NCBI GenBank assembly: GCA_946221915.1
Contig: CAMIKG010000003.1
Coordinates: 115,972-179,971 of the forward strand
DNA: 64,000 bases
DNA from: an uncultured Erwinia sp.
Lineage (GTDB): Bacteria > Pseudomonadota > Gammaproteobacteria > Enterobacterales > Enterobacteriaceae
Reading direction: 5' to 3'
Positions within the stretch are counted from its first letter, which is position 1. Each line of letters starts with the position of its first letter. The notes beneath the pieces were generated by a model, which saw only the letters and a program-made list of their open reading frames with translations, was not told the origin of the DNA and ran no database searches. Below are positions 26,544-35,610 of this stretch, piece after piece. Position numbers and translations under genes: made by a program.

Positions 26544-27806
26544 ATGAAAATGATCAAGATAAAGCATTTTTGTATCGCCAGTGCGCTGCTGGCCGGCATG
26601 GGTATGGTCGCCAGCGCGCAGGCGGATGATGCGCAGTTAATTAAGCAGGGCGAATATATTTCGCGCCTGGGTGACTGCAGCGCCTGTCACTCGATTCCGG
26701 GCAAACCTGAGTTTTCGGGTGGTCTGGCAATTGAGTCAAATCTCGGCACGATCTATTCGACCAATATCACGCCGGATAAAGAGCACGGTATCGGTAATTA
26801 CACGGAGCAGCAGTTCAGCGACGCGGTGCGTAAAGGCGTGCTGCCGGACGGCACGCGCCTGTATCCGGCGATGCCATACCCTGACTATGTGAAAATCAGC
26901 GATGAAGATATGCATGCGCTGTATGTTTACTTTATGCAGGGTGTGAAAGCCAGCGCCGAACAGCCGCCGGAAACCGATCTCAGCTTCCCGTTCAGCCAGC
27001 GCTGGGGCATGCGCTTCTGGAACTGGGCGTTCACTACCGACAAACCGTTCCAGCCTATTGGCGGCGCATCGGCGGAGATCAATCGCGGCGCTTATCTGGT
27101 GGAGAGTCTCGGCCACTGCGGCAGCTGCCACACGCCGCGCGGTCTCGGCATGAATGAGAAGGCGCTCGACAGCAGCGATGCCGATTTCCTTGCTGGTGGC
27201 AACCTGAACGGCTGGGATGTGCCGTCGCTGCGTGGTATGCCGCGCTGGAGCGAGAAGGAGATCGTCGATTATCTGGCGACCGGCCGTAACGATAAAGCTG
27301 CGGTCGGCGGTGAGATGAAATCGGTGGTTGAGCACAGCACGTCGTATATGACTGATGCCGATCTGCAGGCGATTGCTTCTTACCTGAAGTTCCTTGGTGG
27401 TAATCCACCGCTGGCGCAGCGCAACGAGCAGGCGCTGCAGGCGACGGAAGCGAAGCTGACGGCGGCGAAGAATCTGACCACCGGCGAGCGTCTCTATCTC
27501 GACAACTGTGGCGCCTGCCACTTTGTCACCGGTAAAGGCGCAGCGGGGATTTTCCCGGAGCTGGATCAGGCGACCATCGTCAACGCGCAGGACCCGGGTG
27601 GTTTGATTCATACCATTCTGGCCGGCGCGCAGCAGCCTTCCACCGCCAAAGCGCCATCGACGCTGGCCATGCCTGGTTTTGCTAACCGTCTCAGCGATGA
27701 TGAAGTGGCGCAGCTCGCGACCTTTATTCGTCAGGGATGGAGTAACAAAGCCCCGGCGGTCAGTGCCGATCAGGTAAAAGAAGTGCGTGAAACGCTGAAG
27801 CACTAA
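26544..27806 (+). CDS. Triheme cytochrome c subunit, gluconate/ketogluconate dehydrogenase operon 2
   Basis: The 420-residue protein has a cleavable-looking Sec signal (hydrophobic core about 9-23, then ASAQADD) and three heme c sites: CSACH 45-49, CGSCH 192-196 and CGACH 322-326. Spacing matches the operon 1 cytochrome, with a shorter C-terminal tail. It would take electrons from the GMC subunit and reduce ubiquinone at the periplasmic face of the inner membrane. The start could be either ATG at 26544 or 26550; the latter has GTGAGA at a better distance. It is the last gene of the operon and is followed by a hairpin. Confidence 0.9.
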   Translation: MKMIKIKHFCIASALLAGMGMVASAQADDAQLIKQGEYISRLGDCSACHSIPGKPEFSGGLAIESNLGTIYSTNITPDKEHGIGNYTEQQFSDAVRKGVLPDGTRLYPAMPYPDYVKISDEDMHALYVYFMQGVKASAEQPPETDLSFPFSQRWGMRFWNWAFTTDKPFQPIGGASAEINRGAYLVESLGHCGSCHTPRGLGMNEKALDSSDADFLAGGNLNGWDVPSLRGMPRWSEKEIVDYLATGRNDKAAVGGEMKSVVEHSTSYMTDADLQAIASYLKFLGGNPPLAQRNEQALQATEAKLTAAKNLTTGERLYLDNCGACHFVTGKGAAGIFPELDQATIVNAQDPGGLIHTILAGAQQPSTAKAPSTLAMPGFANRLSDDEVAQLATFIRQGWSNKAPAVSADQVKEVRETLKH

Positions 27807-27813
27807 TCAGCAC

Positions 27814-27843
27814 AGCGCTCTCCAGGGTATATTGGGGAGCGCT
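27814..27843 (+). terminator. Hairpin after dehydrogenase operon 2
   Basis: AGCGCTCTCC and GGGGAGCGCT pair over 10 bases with one T-G wobble and a 10-base loop, starting 8 bases after the cytochrome stop codon. It is followed by CATAATGAG rather than a T-run, so termination may be partial or Rho-aided. Confidence 0.55.
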
Positions 27844-27973
27844 CATAATGAGTAATAAATATAAATTAAATTAATCTATTTTATTTCAGGTTTAATCCCG
27901 CTGTAATTATTCCCCCCTCGCTGACATCCTTTTCATTCACACCCAACACTTTTTTCTTTTCCTGCGGCTTTTT

Positions 27974-28018
27974 CTTAATCTTCCGCTAAGGAAGTGGGTT
28001 TATCTTGTTATTTATGCT
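27974..28018 (+). promoter_or_regulatory. Candidate PmrA (BasR) box and -10 before arnB
   Basis: CTTAAT, five bases and GCTAAG at 27974-27990 resemble the PmrA box (YTTAA half-sites with 5-base spacer); 10 of 12 half-site bases fit. A -10-like TATGCT follows at 28013, about 22 bases after the box, as in known PmrA promoters. The site is 214 bases before the arnB start. A weaker PhoP-like direct repeat, GGTTAA-N5-CATTTA, lies at 28071-28087. The arn operon is PmrA-controlled in Salmonella and E. coli, so the site is expected, but the match is imperfect. Confidence 0.4.
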
Positions 28019-28203
28019 GTTTTGAATGAGAAATAGACAGTAACACAGACTAAATCCATCCCGGTGATTTGGTTAACTCACCATTTAAACAACGCCATTT
28101 ATAGTTTTCGTTTTATTGATCACATAAAAGTCTCGCCAGTCAGCTACAACTAGCGCACGAAATGACAAAGTAACCTTTCGCAATTGTTTAAAGGGTTTTG
28201 TTT

Positions 28204-29346
28204 ATGACAGAGTTTTTGCCGTTTTCCCGCCCTGAAATGGGAGAAGCTGAGTTAACCGCGCTGAGCCAGGTATTGCAGTCGGGATGGATCACCACCGGGC
28301 CGAAAAACCAGCAGCTGGAACAGGCGTTCTGCGCGCTGACCGGTAACCGGCATGCGATCGCCGTCAGCTCGGCCACGGCTGGGATGCATGTGACGCTGAT
28401 GGCGCTGGGAATTGGCGCCGGGGATGAGGTGATTACCCCTTCGCTCACCTGGGTTTCCACGCTGAATATGATTGTCCTGCTCGGCGCTGAGCCGGTGATG
28501 ATCGATGTGGATCGCGACACCCTGATGGTCACGCCGGAGCAGATTGCCGCGGCGATCACGCCACGCACCCGGGCGATCATTCCGGTGCATTACGCCGGGG
28601 CGCCCGCCGATATCGACGCCATTCGCGCCCTCGGCGCACGGCACGGCATTCCGGTGATTGAGGATGCGGCCCATGCCGTGGGCACGCACTACAAAGGGCG
28701 GCACGTCGGCGCGACAGGCACCGCCATTTTCTCCTTTCACGCGATTAAAAATATCACCTGTGCGGAAGGCGGGCTGGTGGTTACCGACGATGAAGCGCTG
28801 GCGAACCGCATTCGCAGCCTGAAATTCCATGGTCTCGGGGTGGATGCCTATGACCGCCAGACCCACGGCCGTGCGCCGCAGGCTGAGGTGATCACGCCGG
28901 GCTACAAATACAATCTGGCGGATATCAATGCGGCGATTGCGCTGGTGCAGCTGGAGAAATTAGCGCAGATAAATGCCCGCCGCGCTGAACTGGCGACGCG
29001 CTACCAGCAGGCGCTGGCGGATACGCTATTTCTGCCGCTGGCGCTGCCGGCGTGGCCACATCAGCATGCCTGGCACCTGTTTATCATCCGTGTCGATGCG
29101 CAACAGACAGGCATCAGCCGTGACCAGCTAATGGCGGAGCTGAAAGCGCGCCAGATTGGCACCGGTCTGCATTTCCGCGCGGCACACACGCAGAAGTATT
29201 ACCGCGAACGTTTTCCACAACTTTCACTACCCGCTACCGAGTGGAACTCGGAGCGCATCTGCTCGCTGCCGCTGTTCCCGGCGATGACGGATGACGACTG
29301 CGAGCGGGTGATTGGCGCACTGCTGGATATTGCCGGGAAAAGATGA
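28204..29346 (+). CDS. arnB: UDP-L-Ara4O aminotransferase ArnB
   Basis: The 380-residue protein is a PLP-dependent aminotransferase of the DegT/DnrJ/EryC1 family. The PLP lysine is Lys182 in SFHAIKN, the same number as in the Salmonella and E. coli enzyme; EDAAHAVG (153-160) holds the cofactor aspartate. It converts UDP-4-keto-arabinose to UDP-L-Ara4N with glutamate as amino donor in the cytoplasm. The frame opens at TTG 28198, but ATG 28204 gives the family N-terminus MTEFLPFSRP. It heads the seven-gene arnBCADTEF operon and its end overlaps arnC by 4 bases. Confidence 0.96.
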   Translation: MTEFLPFSRPEMGEAELTALSQVLQSGWITTGPKNQQLEQAFCALTGNRHAIAVSSATAGMHVTLMALGIGAGDEVITPSLTWVSTLNMIVLLGAEPVMIDVDRDTLMVTPEQIAAAITPRTRAIIPVHYAGAPADIDAIRALGARHGIPVIEDAAHAVGTHYKGRHVGATGTAIFSFHAIKNITCAEGGLVVTDDEALANRIRSLKFHGLGVDAYDRQTHGRAPQAEVITPGYKYNLADINAAIALVQLEKLAQINARRAELATRYQQALADTLFLPLALPAWPHQHAWHLFIIRVDAQQTGISRDQLMAELKARQIGTGLHFRAAHTQKYYRERFPQLSLPATEWNSERICSLPLFPAMTDDDCERVIGALLDIAGKR

Positions 29347-30323
29347 TGATGAACCATGAACCGATTGAGAAAGTCTCGATTGTGATTCCGGTGTTTAACG
29401 AGGCGGAAAGCCTGCCGGAACTGCTGCGCCGTACCACAGCGGCCTGCGCGACGCTGCCGATGGACTATGAAATTCTGCTGGTGGATGACGGCAGCAGCGA
29501 TGATTCCGCTGAACTGCTGGCGGCGGCGGCGGAGCAGTCGGAGAGCAAGGTACTCGCTGTGCTGCTGAACCGTAACTATGGTCAGCATTCGGCGATTATG
29601 GCGGGCTTCAGCCATGTGACCGGTGATTTGGTTATCACGCTGGATGCCGATCTGCAAAATCCGCCGGAGGAGATCCCGCGGCTGGTGAGCGTGGCGGCGC
29701 AGGGTTTCGACGTGGTCGGCACCGTGCGGCAGAACCGCCAGGACAGCTGGTTTCGCAAACGAGCCTCACAGCTGATCAACCGCCTGATCCAGCGCACCAC
29801 CGGCAAGGCGATGGGCGATTATGGCTGCATGCTGCGCGCCTATCGCCGCCATGTGATTGACGCCATGCTGCACTGCCATGAACGCAGCACTTTTATTCCG
29901 ATTCTCGCTAACACCTTTGCCCGCCGGACGATTGAAATTCCGGTCGAGCATGCGGAGCGCGAGTTCGGCGATTCGAAATACAGCTTTATGCGCCTGATCA
30001 ACCTGATGTACGACCTGATCACCTGCCTGACCACCACGCCGCTGCGCATGCTGAGCGTCTTCGGCAGCATTATTGCGCTGGCCGGATTCGCTATTGCGTT
30101 GCTGCTGATTGGTCTGCGCCTGTTTCTGGGGCCGCAGTGGGCGGCGGAAGGCGTTTTTACCCTGTTTGCCGTGATGTTTATTTTTATCGGCGCGCAATTC
30201 GTCGCCATGGGACTGCTGGGAGAGTACATCGGGCGTATCTATAACGACGTCCGCGCCCGCCCACGCTATTTCATTCAACGTGTGGTGTCACACACTTCAT
30301 CTTTACAGGACAAACAGCAATGA
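29343..30323 (+). CDS. arnC: Undecaprenyl-phosphate Ara4FN transferase ArnC
   Basis: The 326-residue protein has a GT2 glycosyltransferase domain (VSIVIPVFNEAESLPELL near 11-28, DDGSSDD, LDADLQNPPEE near 98-108) and two C-terminal membrane helices (about 232-258 and 268-292). ArnC moves formylated L-Ara4N from UDP to undecaprenyl phosphate on the cytoplasmic side of the inner membrane. Three ATG codons in a row at 29343 leave the exact start open by two residues. The sequence follows E. coli ArnC closely, including RTTGKAMGDYGCMLRAYRR. The end overlaps arnA by 4 bases, so the operon is tightly coupled. Confidence 0.96.
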   Translation: MMMNHEPIEKVSIVIPVFNEAESLPELLRRTTAACATLPMDYEILLVDDGSSDDSAELLAAAAEQSESKVLAVLLNRNYGQHSAIMAGFSHVTGDLVITLDADLQNPPEEIPRLVSVAAQGFDVVGTVRQNRQDSWFRKRASQLINRLIQRTTGKAMGDYGCMLRAYRRHVIDAMLHCHERSTFIPILANTFARRTIEIPVEHAEREFGDSKYSFMRLINLMYDLITCLTTTPLRMLSVFGSIIALAGFAIALLLIGLRLFLGPQWAAEGVFTLFAVMFIFIGAQFVAMGLLGEYIGRIYNDVRARPRYFIQRVVSHTSSLQDKQQ

Positions 30324-32302
30324 AAGCCGTGGTCTTTGCTTATCATGATATCGGTTGTATCGGCATCCATGCGCTGGTGGCTGCGGGCTATCACATCACT
30401 GCCATTTATACCCACGCCGATGCGGCGGGGGAGAATCAATTTTTCAGCTCGGTGGCGCGTACCGCCGCTGACCTCGGCATTCCGGTATTTGCCCCGGAGG
30501 ATGTCAATCATCCGCTGTGGGTGGCGCGCATCAAAAGCAGTGAACCCGAGGTGATCTTCTCATTCTATTACCGCAACCTGTTGTGCCGTGAGATCATTGA
30601 CTGCGCGACACAGGGGGCATTTAACCTGCACGGTTCATTGCTGCCACGTTACCGTGGCCGTGCGCCGCTCAACTGGGCGCTGGCCAACGGTGAAACAGAA
30701 ACCGGCGTCACCCTGCACCGCATGACGGCGCGCGCCGATGCCGGAGCGATCATTGCCCGGCAGGCAGTGGCGATTGAGCCGGAAGACAATGCGCGCACTC
30801 TGCACGGTAAGCTGAATGCGGCGGCGGCTGAGTTGCTGCAGGATGTTCTGCCGCAGCTGGCGCGCGGTGAGGTGAACGAACAGCCGCAGGATGAGGCCCA
30901 GGCCAGCTATTTCGGCCGCCGCACGCCGGAAGATGGCCGCATTGACTGGCAGCAGCCTGCAGCCGTGATCCACAACCTGGTGCGCGCCGTTACCGATCCC
31001 TGGCCGGGCGCGTTCAGCTATGTTGGCGCGGGCAAATTTATCGTCTGGCGTTCCGCTGTGCGCAGTGATTTTCCGGCGGTGAAACCGGGCACGGTGCTGT
31101 CGGTTCAGCCGCTGGTGATTGCCTGCGGTGAGCAGGCGCTGGAGATCCTTACCGGCCAGGGCGAAAACGGTGTGTATATGCAGGGCTGCCAGCTGGCGCA
31201 GACCCTCGGCCTGGTGACTGGCGCGTTACTGCACAGCCAGCCTGCGGCAGTGGCGCCACGGCGTACCCGGGTATTGATTCTTGGCGTAAACGGTTTTATC
31301 GGCAATCATCTCACCGAGCGCCTGCTGCGCGACGACAACTTCGACGTTTACGGCCTCGATATCAGTTCTGACGCCATTAACCGGTTTATCGGTCATGGCC
31401 GTTTCCACTTCGTCGAAGGGGATATCAGCATCCACTCGGAATGGATTGAGTATCACATCAAGAAATGCGACGTGATCCTGCCGCTGGTGGCGATCGCCAC
31501 GCCGATTGAATATACCCGTAACCCGTTGCGCGTGTTCGAACTCGATTTTGAAGAGAACCTGAAGATTATCCGCGACTGTGTGAAGTACAAAAAACGTATC
31601 ATCTTCCCGTCGACTTCCGAAGTGTACGGCATGTGCAGCGATCCGCGTTTCGACGAAGACAGTTCCAACCTGATCGTTGGGCCGATTAATAAACAGCGCT
31701 GGATCTATTCCGTTTCCAAGCAGCTGCTGGATCGGGTGATCTGGGCGTATGGCGAAAAAGAGGGGCTGCGCTTTACCCTGTTCCGGCCTTTTAACTGGAT
31801 GGGGCCGCGGCTGGACAACCTCAATGCCGCCCGTATCGGCAGCTCACGCGCCATCACCCAGCTGATCCTTAATCTGGTGGAAGGTTCACCGATTAAACTG
31901 ATTGATGGCGGCGCGCAGAAACGCTGTTTCACCGATATCAGCGACGGCGTTGAAGCGCTGTTTCGCATTATCGAGAATAAACAGGGCAACTGCGACAGTC
32001 AGATCATCAATATCGGTAACCCGGAGAATGAAGCCAGCATCCGCGAGCTGGCCGAGCAACTGCTGGTGAGTTTTAACCGTCATCCGCTGCGCGACCACTT
32101 CCCGCCGTTTGCCGGCTTCCGCGAAGTGGAGAGCAGCAGCTATTACGGCAAGGGGTATCAGGATGTCGCCCACCGTAAACCGAGTATCCGCAACGCCCGT
32201 CGCCTGCTCGACTGGACGCCGCAGGTGGGCATGGAAAAAACCATCGACAATACGCTGGACTTCTTCCTGCGTACGGTGGAAGGCGTGGACATCCCGGCAT
32301 GA
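30320..32302 (+). CDS. arnA: Bifunctional UDP-Ara4N formyltransferase / UDP-glucuronate decarboxylase ArnA
   Basis: The 660-residue protein has both expected halves. The N-terminal formyltransferase (1 to about 300) has HGSLLPRYRG with Asn102 and His104 as catalytic residues. The C-terminal decarboxylase (about 315-660) has the NAD motif GVNGFIGNHLTERLL, STSEVYGM and YSVSKQ. It makes the UDP-4-keto pentose for ArnB and formylates UDP-Ara4N before ArnC acts. Length equals that of the E. coli enzyme, and no frame damage is seen. It overlaps arnC and arnD by 4 bases each. Confidence 0.97.
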   Translation: MKAVVFAYHDIGCIGIHALVAAGYHITAIYTHADAAGENQFFSSVARTAADLGIPVFAPEDVNHPLWVARIKSSEPEVIFSFYYRNLLCREIIDCATQGAFNLHGSLLPRYRGRAPLNWALANGETETGVTLHRMTARADAGAIIARQAVAIEPEDNARTLHGKLNAAAAELLQDVLPQLARGEVNEQPQDEAQASYFGRRTPEDGRIDWQQPAAVIHNLVRAVTDPWPGAFSYVGAGKFIVWRSAVRSDFPAVKPGTVLSVQPLVIACGEQALEILTGQGENGVYMQGCQLAQTLGLVTGALLHSQPAAVAPRRTRVLILGVNGFIGNHLTERLLRDDNFDVYGLDISSDAINRFIGHGRFHFVEGDISIHSEWIEYHIKKCDVILPLVAIATPIEYTRNPLRVFELDFEENLKIIRDCVKYKKRIIFPSTSEVYGMCSDPRFDEDSSNLIVGPINKQRWIYSVSKQLLDRVIWAYGEKEGLRFTLFRPFNWMGPRLDNLNAARIGSSRAITQLILNLVEGSPIKLIDGGAQKRCFTDISDGVEALFRIIENKQGNCDSQIINIGNPENEASIRELAEQLLVSFNRHPLRDHFPPFAGFREVESSSYYGKGYQDVAHRKPSIRNARRLLDWTPQVGMEKTIDNTLDFFLRTVEGVDIPA

Positions 32303-33192
32303 AAAAAGTCGGCCTGCGCATTGATGTCGATACCTGGCGCGGTACGCGTGACGGCGTGCCGAACCTGCTGCGGCTGCTGCGCCAGCACCAGGTGCAGGCG
32401 ACCTTTTTCTTCACCGTCGGCCCGGACAATATGGGGCGTCACCTGTGGCGGCTGCTGAAACCTGAGTTCCTGTGGAAGATGCTACGTTCCCGCGCTGCGT
32501 CGCTGTACGGCTGGGATATTTTGCTGGCGGGCACCGCCTGGCCGGGGCGCAATATTGGCAACGGCCATGCGCAGCTAATACGCGCCGCCGTCGCTGAACA
32601 CCATGAAGTGGGCCTGCACGGCTGGGATCATTTTGCCTGGCAAACCTGGGCAGGCGTATGGCCGCCCGGGAAACTGCATCAGCAGCTGTTGCTGGGCTGT
32701 GAGGCGCTGAGCCGGATTATCGGTTCGTCGGTGAGCTGTTCCGCCGCGCCGGGCTGGCGTGCCGATCAGCGGGTAGTGAAAGCGAAAGAGGTTTTTCACT
32801 TTCACTATAACAGTGACTGCCGCGGCGAGCGGCCCTTCCGGCCGTTGCTGGCGGAGGGGCAGCCTGGCACGGTGCAGATCCCGGTGACGCTGCCCACCTG
32901 GGATGAGGTGATTGGCCGCGAGGTCACGGCGGAAAACTATAATGCCTTCATTATTAACCAGATCCAGCAGCAGGAGGTGCCAGTGTATACCATTCATGCC
33001 GAAGTCGAAGGCATCGCACTGCTCAACAATTTTAATCAGTTGCTGGCGCTGGCGCAGCAGCAGGAAATTGAGTTCTGCCCATTGAGTAAGTTGCTGCCTG
33101 ACGACCTGCACACGCTGCCGACCGGCGAAGTGGTGCGTGGAACGCTGCGTGGCCGCGAAGGGTGGCTGGGACGCGCGCAACTGGCTGAGTGA
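32299..33192 (+). CDS. arnD: Ara4FN deformylase ArnD
   Basis: The 297-residue protein is a polysaccharide-deacetylase (NodB) domain enzyme. RIDVDTWRGTRDG (7-19) carries the catalytic and metal aspartates and EVGLHGWDHFAWQ (near 98-110) the metal histidines. ArnD removes the formyl group from undecaprenyl-linked Ara4FN, making the transfer by ArnC irreversible. It overlaps arnA by 4 bases and is followed after 6 bases by arnT. It acts at the inner membrane, and no signal peptide is seen. Confidence 0.95.
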   Translation: MKKVGLRIDVDTWRGTRDGVPNLLRLLRQHQVQATFFFTVGPDNMGRHLWRLLKPEFLWKMLRSRAASLYGWDILLAGTAWPGRNIGNGHAQLIRAAVAEHHEVGLHGWDHFAWQTWAGVWPPGKLHQQLLLGCEALSRIIGSSVSCSAAPGWRADQRVVKAKEVFHFHYNSDCRGERPFRPLLAEGQPGTVQIPVTLPTWDEVIGREVTAENYNAFIINQIQQQEVPVYTIHAEVEGIALLNNFNQLLALAQQQEIEFCPLSKLLPDDLHTLPTGEVVRGTLRGREGWLGRAQLAE

Positions 33193-33198
33193 TGACGC

Positions 33199-34860
33199 AT
33201 GAAAACCCGTAACCTTGTTCTTCCCCTGTTGCTGCTGTATGTCCTGTTCTATCTGCTGCCGCCTGAATTTCGCGCACTGTGGCAGCCTGATGAAACCCGC
33301 TACGCCGAAATCAGCCGCGAAATGCTGCTGCGCGGCGACTGGGTGGTGCCGCATTTTCTCGATTTACGCTATTTCGAAAAGCCCGTCGCGGGTTACTGGA
33401 TCAACAATCTCGGCCAGTGGTTATTCGGCGACAGCAATTTTGCCGTGCGCTTTGGTTCGCTGTTTTCCACCACGCTGACGGCGTTACTGGTCTACTGGCT
33501 GGCATGGCGAATGTGGCGTGAACGCCAGACGGCGCTGCTGGCGGCAGTGATGTTCCTCAGTTGCCTGCAAGTGTATGGCATTGGCAGTTACGCCGTGCTG
33601 GACCCGATGATCACCCTGTGGCTGACTGCGGCGATGTGCAGTTTCTGGCTGGCGGTTCAGGCGGCATCCCGCCGTGACAGGGCGCTGGCCTATCTGCTGC
33701 TGGGCATGGCCTGCGGGATGGGCTTTATGACCAAAGGCTTCCTGGCGCTGGCGGTGCCGGTGGTCGCGGTGCTGCCCTGGGTTATCCAGCAGCGCCGCTG
33801 GCGTGAGCTGCTGCTGTTTGGCCCGCTGGCGGTGCTGAGCGCGCTGCTGATTAGCCTGCCGTGGGCGCTGGCGATTGCCCGGCGCGAAGCCGATTTCTGG
33901 CACTATTTTTTCTGGGTTGAACATATCCAGCGCTTCGCCGGGGACGATGCCCAGCACAGCGCGCCGTTCTGGTATTACCTGCCTGCGTTACTGGCGGGCA
34001 GCCTGCCCTGGCTGGGATTACTGCCCGGCGCATTGTGGCGTAGCTGGCGGCAGAGAACGCAGGATCATGGCGGCGGATATTTGCTGTGCTGGGTGCTGAT
34101 GCCGTTGCTGTTTTTCTCTCTCGCTAAAGGCAAGCTGGTGACCTATATCCTGCCCTGTTTTGCGCCTCTGGCGATACTGATGGCGGCATATCTGCGCCAG
34201 CAGCTGAGCGTTAACGGGGCGGCGCTGCGCGTCAACGGCTGGATTAATCTGCTGTTTGGTTCGCTCTGCCTGCTGGTGGTATTACTGGTGCTGGCGCCCT
34301 GGGGCATCGTCGGGCGTCCGGTGTATGGCGCGCACGAGCTGTACCGGGTGTTGCTGGCCTGCGTGATTTTTCTCAGCTGGGCGCTGCTGGGCGGGCTGAG
34401 TATCCGTCATGCGGCGCAGCGCTGGCTGCTGGCGTTGCTGTGTCCTCTGGCGCTGGCGCTGCTGGTGGGCAGCGCGATCCCGCAACAGGTGGTGGATGCC
34501 AAACAGCCGCAGGCATTTATCGATGCTGTGCATCATCAGCTTGTCGACAGCCGCTATATTCTGGCGGACAGCCCTGGCGTGGCCGCTGCGCTGGCGTGGC
34601 AGCTGAAGCGCAGTGATATCGATCTGTTCGAAGAACCCGGTGAGCTGGACTATGGCCTGCGCTATCCGGACGCCAGAGGGCGCCTGGTGGAGGCGGGATC
34701 GTTTGCCGGCTGGCTGGCGCAGCGGCGAAAAAGCGGCAGCGTCACGCTGATTTTATTGCTGTCGCGCGGTGATGAGGCCAGCCGTCCCGATTTGCCGGTG
34801 CCCGATATCCGCTATCAGCAAGGGCGTTTCCTGCTGTGGCGCTATAACCAGCAGCCATGA
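33199..34860 (+). CDS. arnT: Lipid A L-Ara4N transferase ArnT
   Basis: The 553-residue integral membrane protein belongs to GT83. The first helix (about 7-23) is followed by the periplasmic loop WQPDETRYAEISREM with the catalytically important acidic residues, then about eleven further helices and a periplasmic C-terminal domain of about 110 residues. ArnT moves L-Ara4N from undecaprenyl phosphate to lipid A phosphates at the periplasmic face, which lowers surface charge and gives polymyxin and cationic peptide resistance. The stop overlaps arnE by 4 bases. Confidence 0.96.
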   Translation: MKTRNLVLPLLLLYVLFYLLPPEFRALWQPDETRYAEISREMLLRGDWVVPHFLDLRYFEKPVAGYWINNLGQWLFGDSNFAVRFGSLFSTTLTALLVYWLAWRMWRERQTALLAAVMFLSCLQVYGIGSYAVLDPMITLWLTAAMCSFWLAVQAASRRDRALAYLLLGMACGMGFMTKGFLALAVPVVAVLPWVIQQRRWRELLLFGPLAVLSALLISLPWALAIARREADFWHYFFWVEHIQRFAGDDAQHSAPFWYYLPALLAGSLPWLGLLPGALWRSWRQRTQDHGGGYLLCWVLMPLLFFSLAKGKLVTYILPCFAPLAILMAAYLRQQLSVNGAALRVNGWINLLFGSLCLLVVLLVLAPWGIVGRPVYGAHELYRVLLACVIFLSWALLGGLSIRHAAQRWLLALLCPLALALLVGSAIPQQVVDAKQPQAFIDAVHHQLVDSRYILADSPGVAAALAWQLKRSDIDLFEEPGELDYGLRYPDARGRLVEAGSFAGWLAQRRKSGSVTLILLLSRGDEASRPDLPVPDIRYQQGRFLLWRYNQQP

Positions 34861-35192
34861 ATAGTGTTCTGATTGTCATCGCCAGTTTGCTGAGCTGCGC
34901 CAGCCAGTTGTGCCAGAAACAGGCGACGCGCCACGCAGGCGTCCGGTGGCGCACCGGGCATCTGCTGCGCTGGTTAGCCCTGAGCCTGCTGCTGCTGGGT
35001 ATGGCTATGCTGGTGTGGTTGCGGGTGCTGCAGCAAACGCCGGTGAGCGTGGCGTATCCGATGCTGAGCCTGAACTTTATTCTGGTGACGCTGGCGGCAC
35101 GCTGGCTGTGGCGTGAACCGGTGACGCTGCGCCACGCACTGGGTATTGTGTTGATTGTCGCCGGTATTGTGACGCTGGGAGTGTACGCATGA
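34857..35192 (+). CDS. arnE: Undecaprenyl-phospho-Ara4N flippase subunit ArnE
   Basis: The 111-residue protein has four short membrane helices and an EamA/SMR-like fold, with VSVAYPMLSLNFILVTLAARWLW in the second half, as in E. coli ArnE. It works with ArnF to move the lipid-linked Ara4N across the inner membrane. It overlaps arnT and arnF by 4 bases each, so translation is coupled on both sides. Confidence 0.94.
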   Translation: MNSVLIVIASLLSCASQLCQKQATRHAGVRWRTGHLLRWLALSLLLLGMAMLVWLRVLQQTPVSVAYPMLSLNFILVTLAARWLWREPVTLRHALGIVLIVAGIVTLGVYA

Positions 35193-35569
35193 TCGGTTAT
35201 TGCTGGGCGATGCTCAGTATTCTGCTGGTCAGCGTGGCTCAGCTGAGTCTGAAATGGGCGATGATGCAGCTGCCGTCGATGACCGATACCGCGCTGCTGT
35301 GGCAGGCATTACAGGCGCTGACGCCGGGCGCGCTGGCGCTCGACGGCGGTCTGACGGCGTATGCGTTATCCGTCCTGTGCTGGGTGATGGCCCTGCATCA
35401 CATCAGGCTGAGCCGCGCCTATCCGCTGCTCAGCCTGAGCTACATCCTGGTATGGGCCGCTGCGCTGTGGCTGCCTGGCTTACAGGAAACCTTTCACTGG
35501 GGCATGCTCGGCGGCGTGGCGCTGATTAGCGTCGGGTTGTTATTCATCAGCTGGCCACCAGGGCGCTGA
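35189..35569 (+). CDS. arnF: Undecaprenyl-phospho-Ara4N flippase subunit ArnF
   Basis: The 126-residue partner of ArnE has the same four-helix layout (helices at about 2-18, 48-66, 73-93, 98-120) and the matching motif LSRAYPLLSLSYILVWAAALWLP. ArnE and ArnF probably form the heterodimeric flippase. It ends the arn operon; a perfect 16-base palindrome lies 13 bases after its stop. Confidence 0.94.
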   Translation: MIGYCWAMLSILLVSVAQLSLKWAMMQLPSMTDTALLWQALQALTPGALALDGGLTAYALSVLCWVMALHHIRLSRAYPLLSLSYILVWAAALWLPGLQETFHWGMLGGVALISVGLLFISWPPGR

Positions 35570-35581
35570 TGGCTGAGCGAC

Positions 35582-35597
35582 GCCAGCCCGGGCTGGC
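35582..35597. terminator. Palindrome between arnF and the AscG-like gene
   Basis: GCCAGCCC followed by GGGCTGGC is a perfect 16-base palindrome in the 41-base gap between convergent genes. It may end transcripts from both sides. No T-run and no loop bases are present, so it is a weak candidate. Confidence 0.4.
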
Positions 35598-35610
35598 TGA
35601 TCCTCTGACG

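Noticed and set aside
28252..28866. Long minus-strand open frame inside arnB, and similar long antisense frames inside arnA, lipA and leuS
   Set aside because: These are by-products of GC-rich codon use opposite well-conserved genes; the sense products are complete known enzymes.
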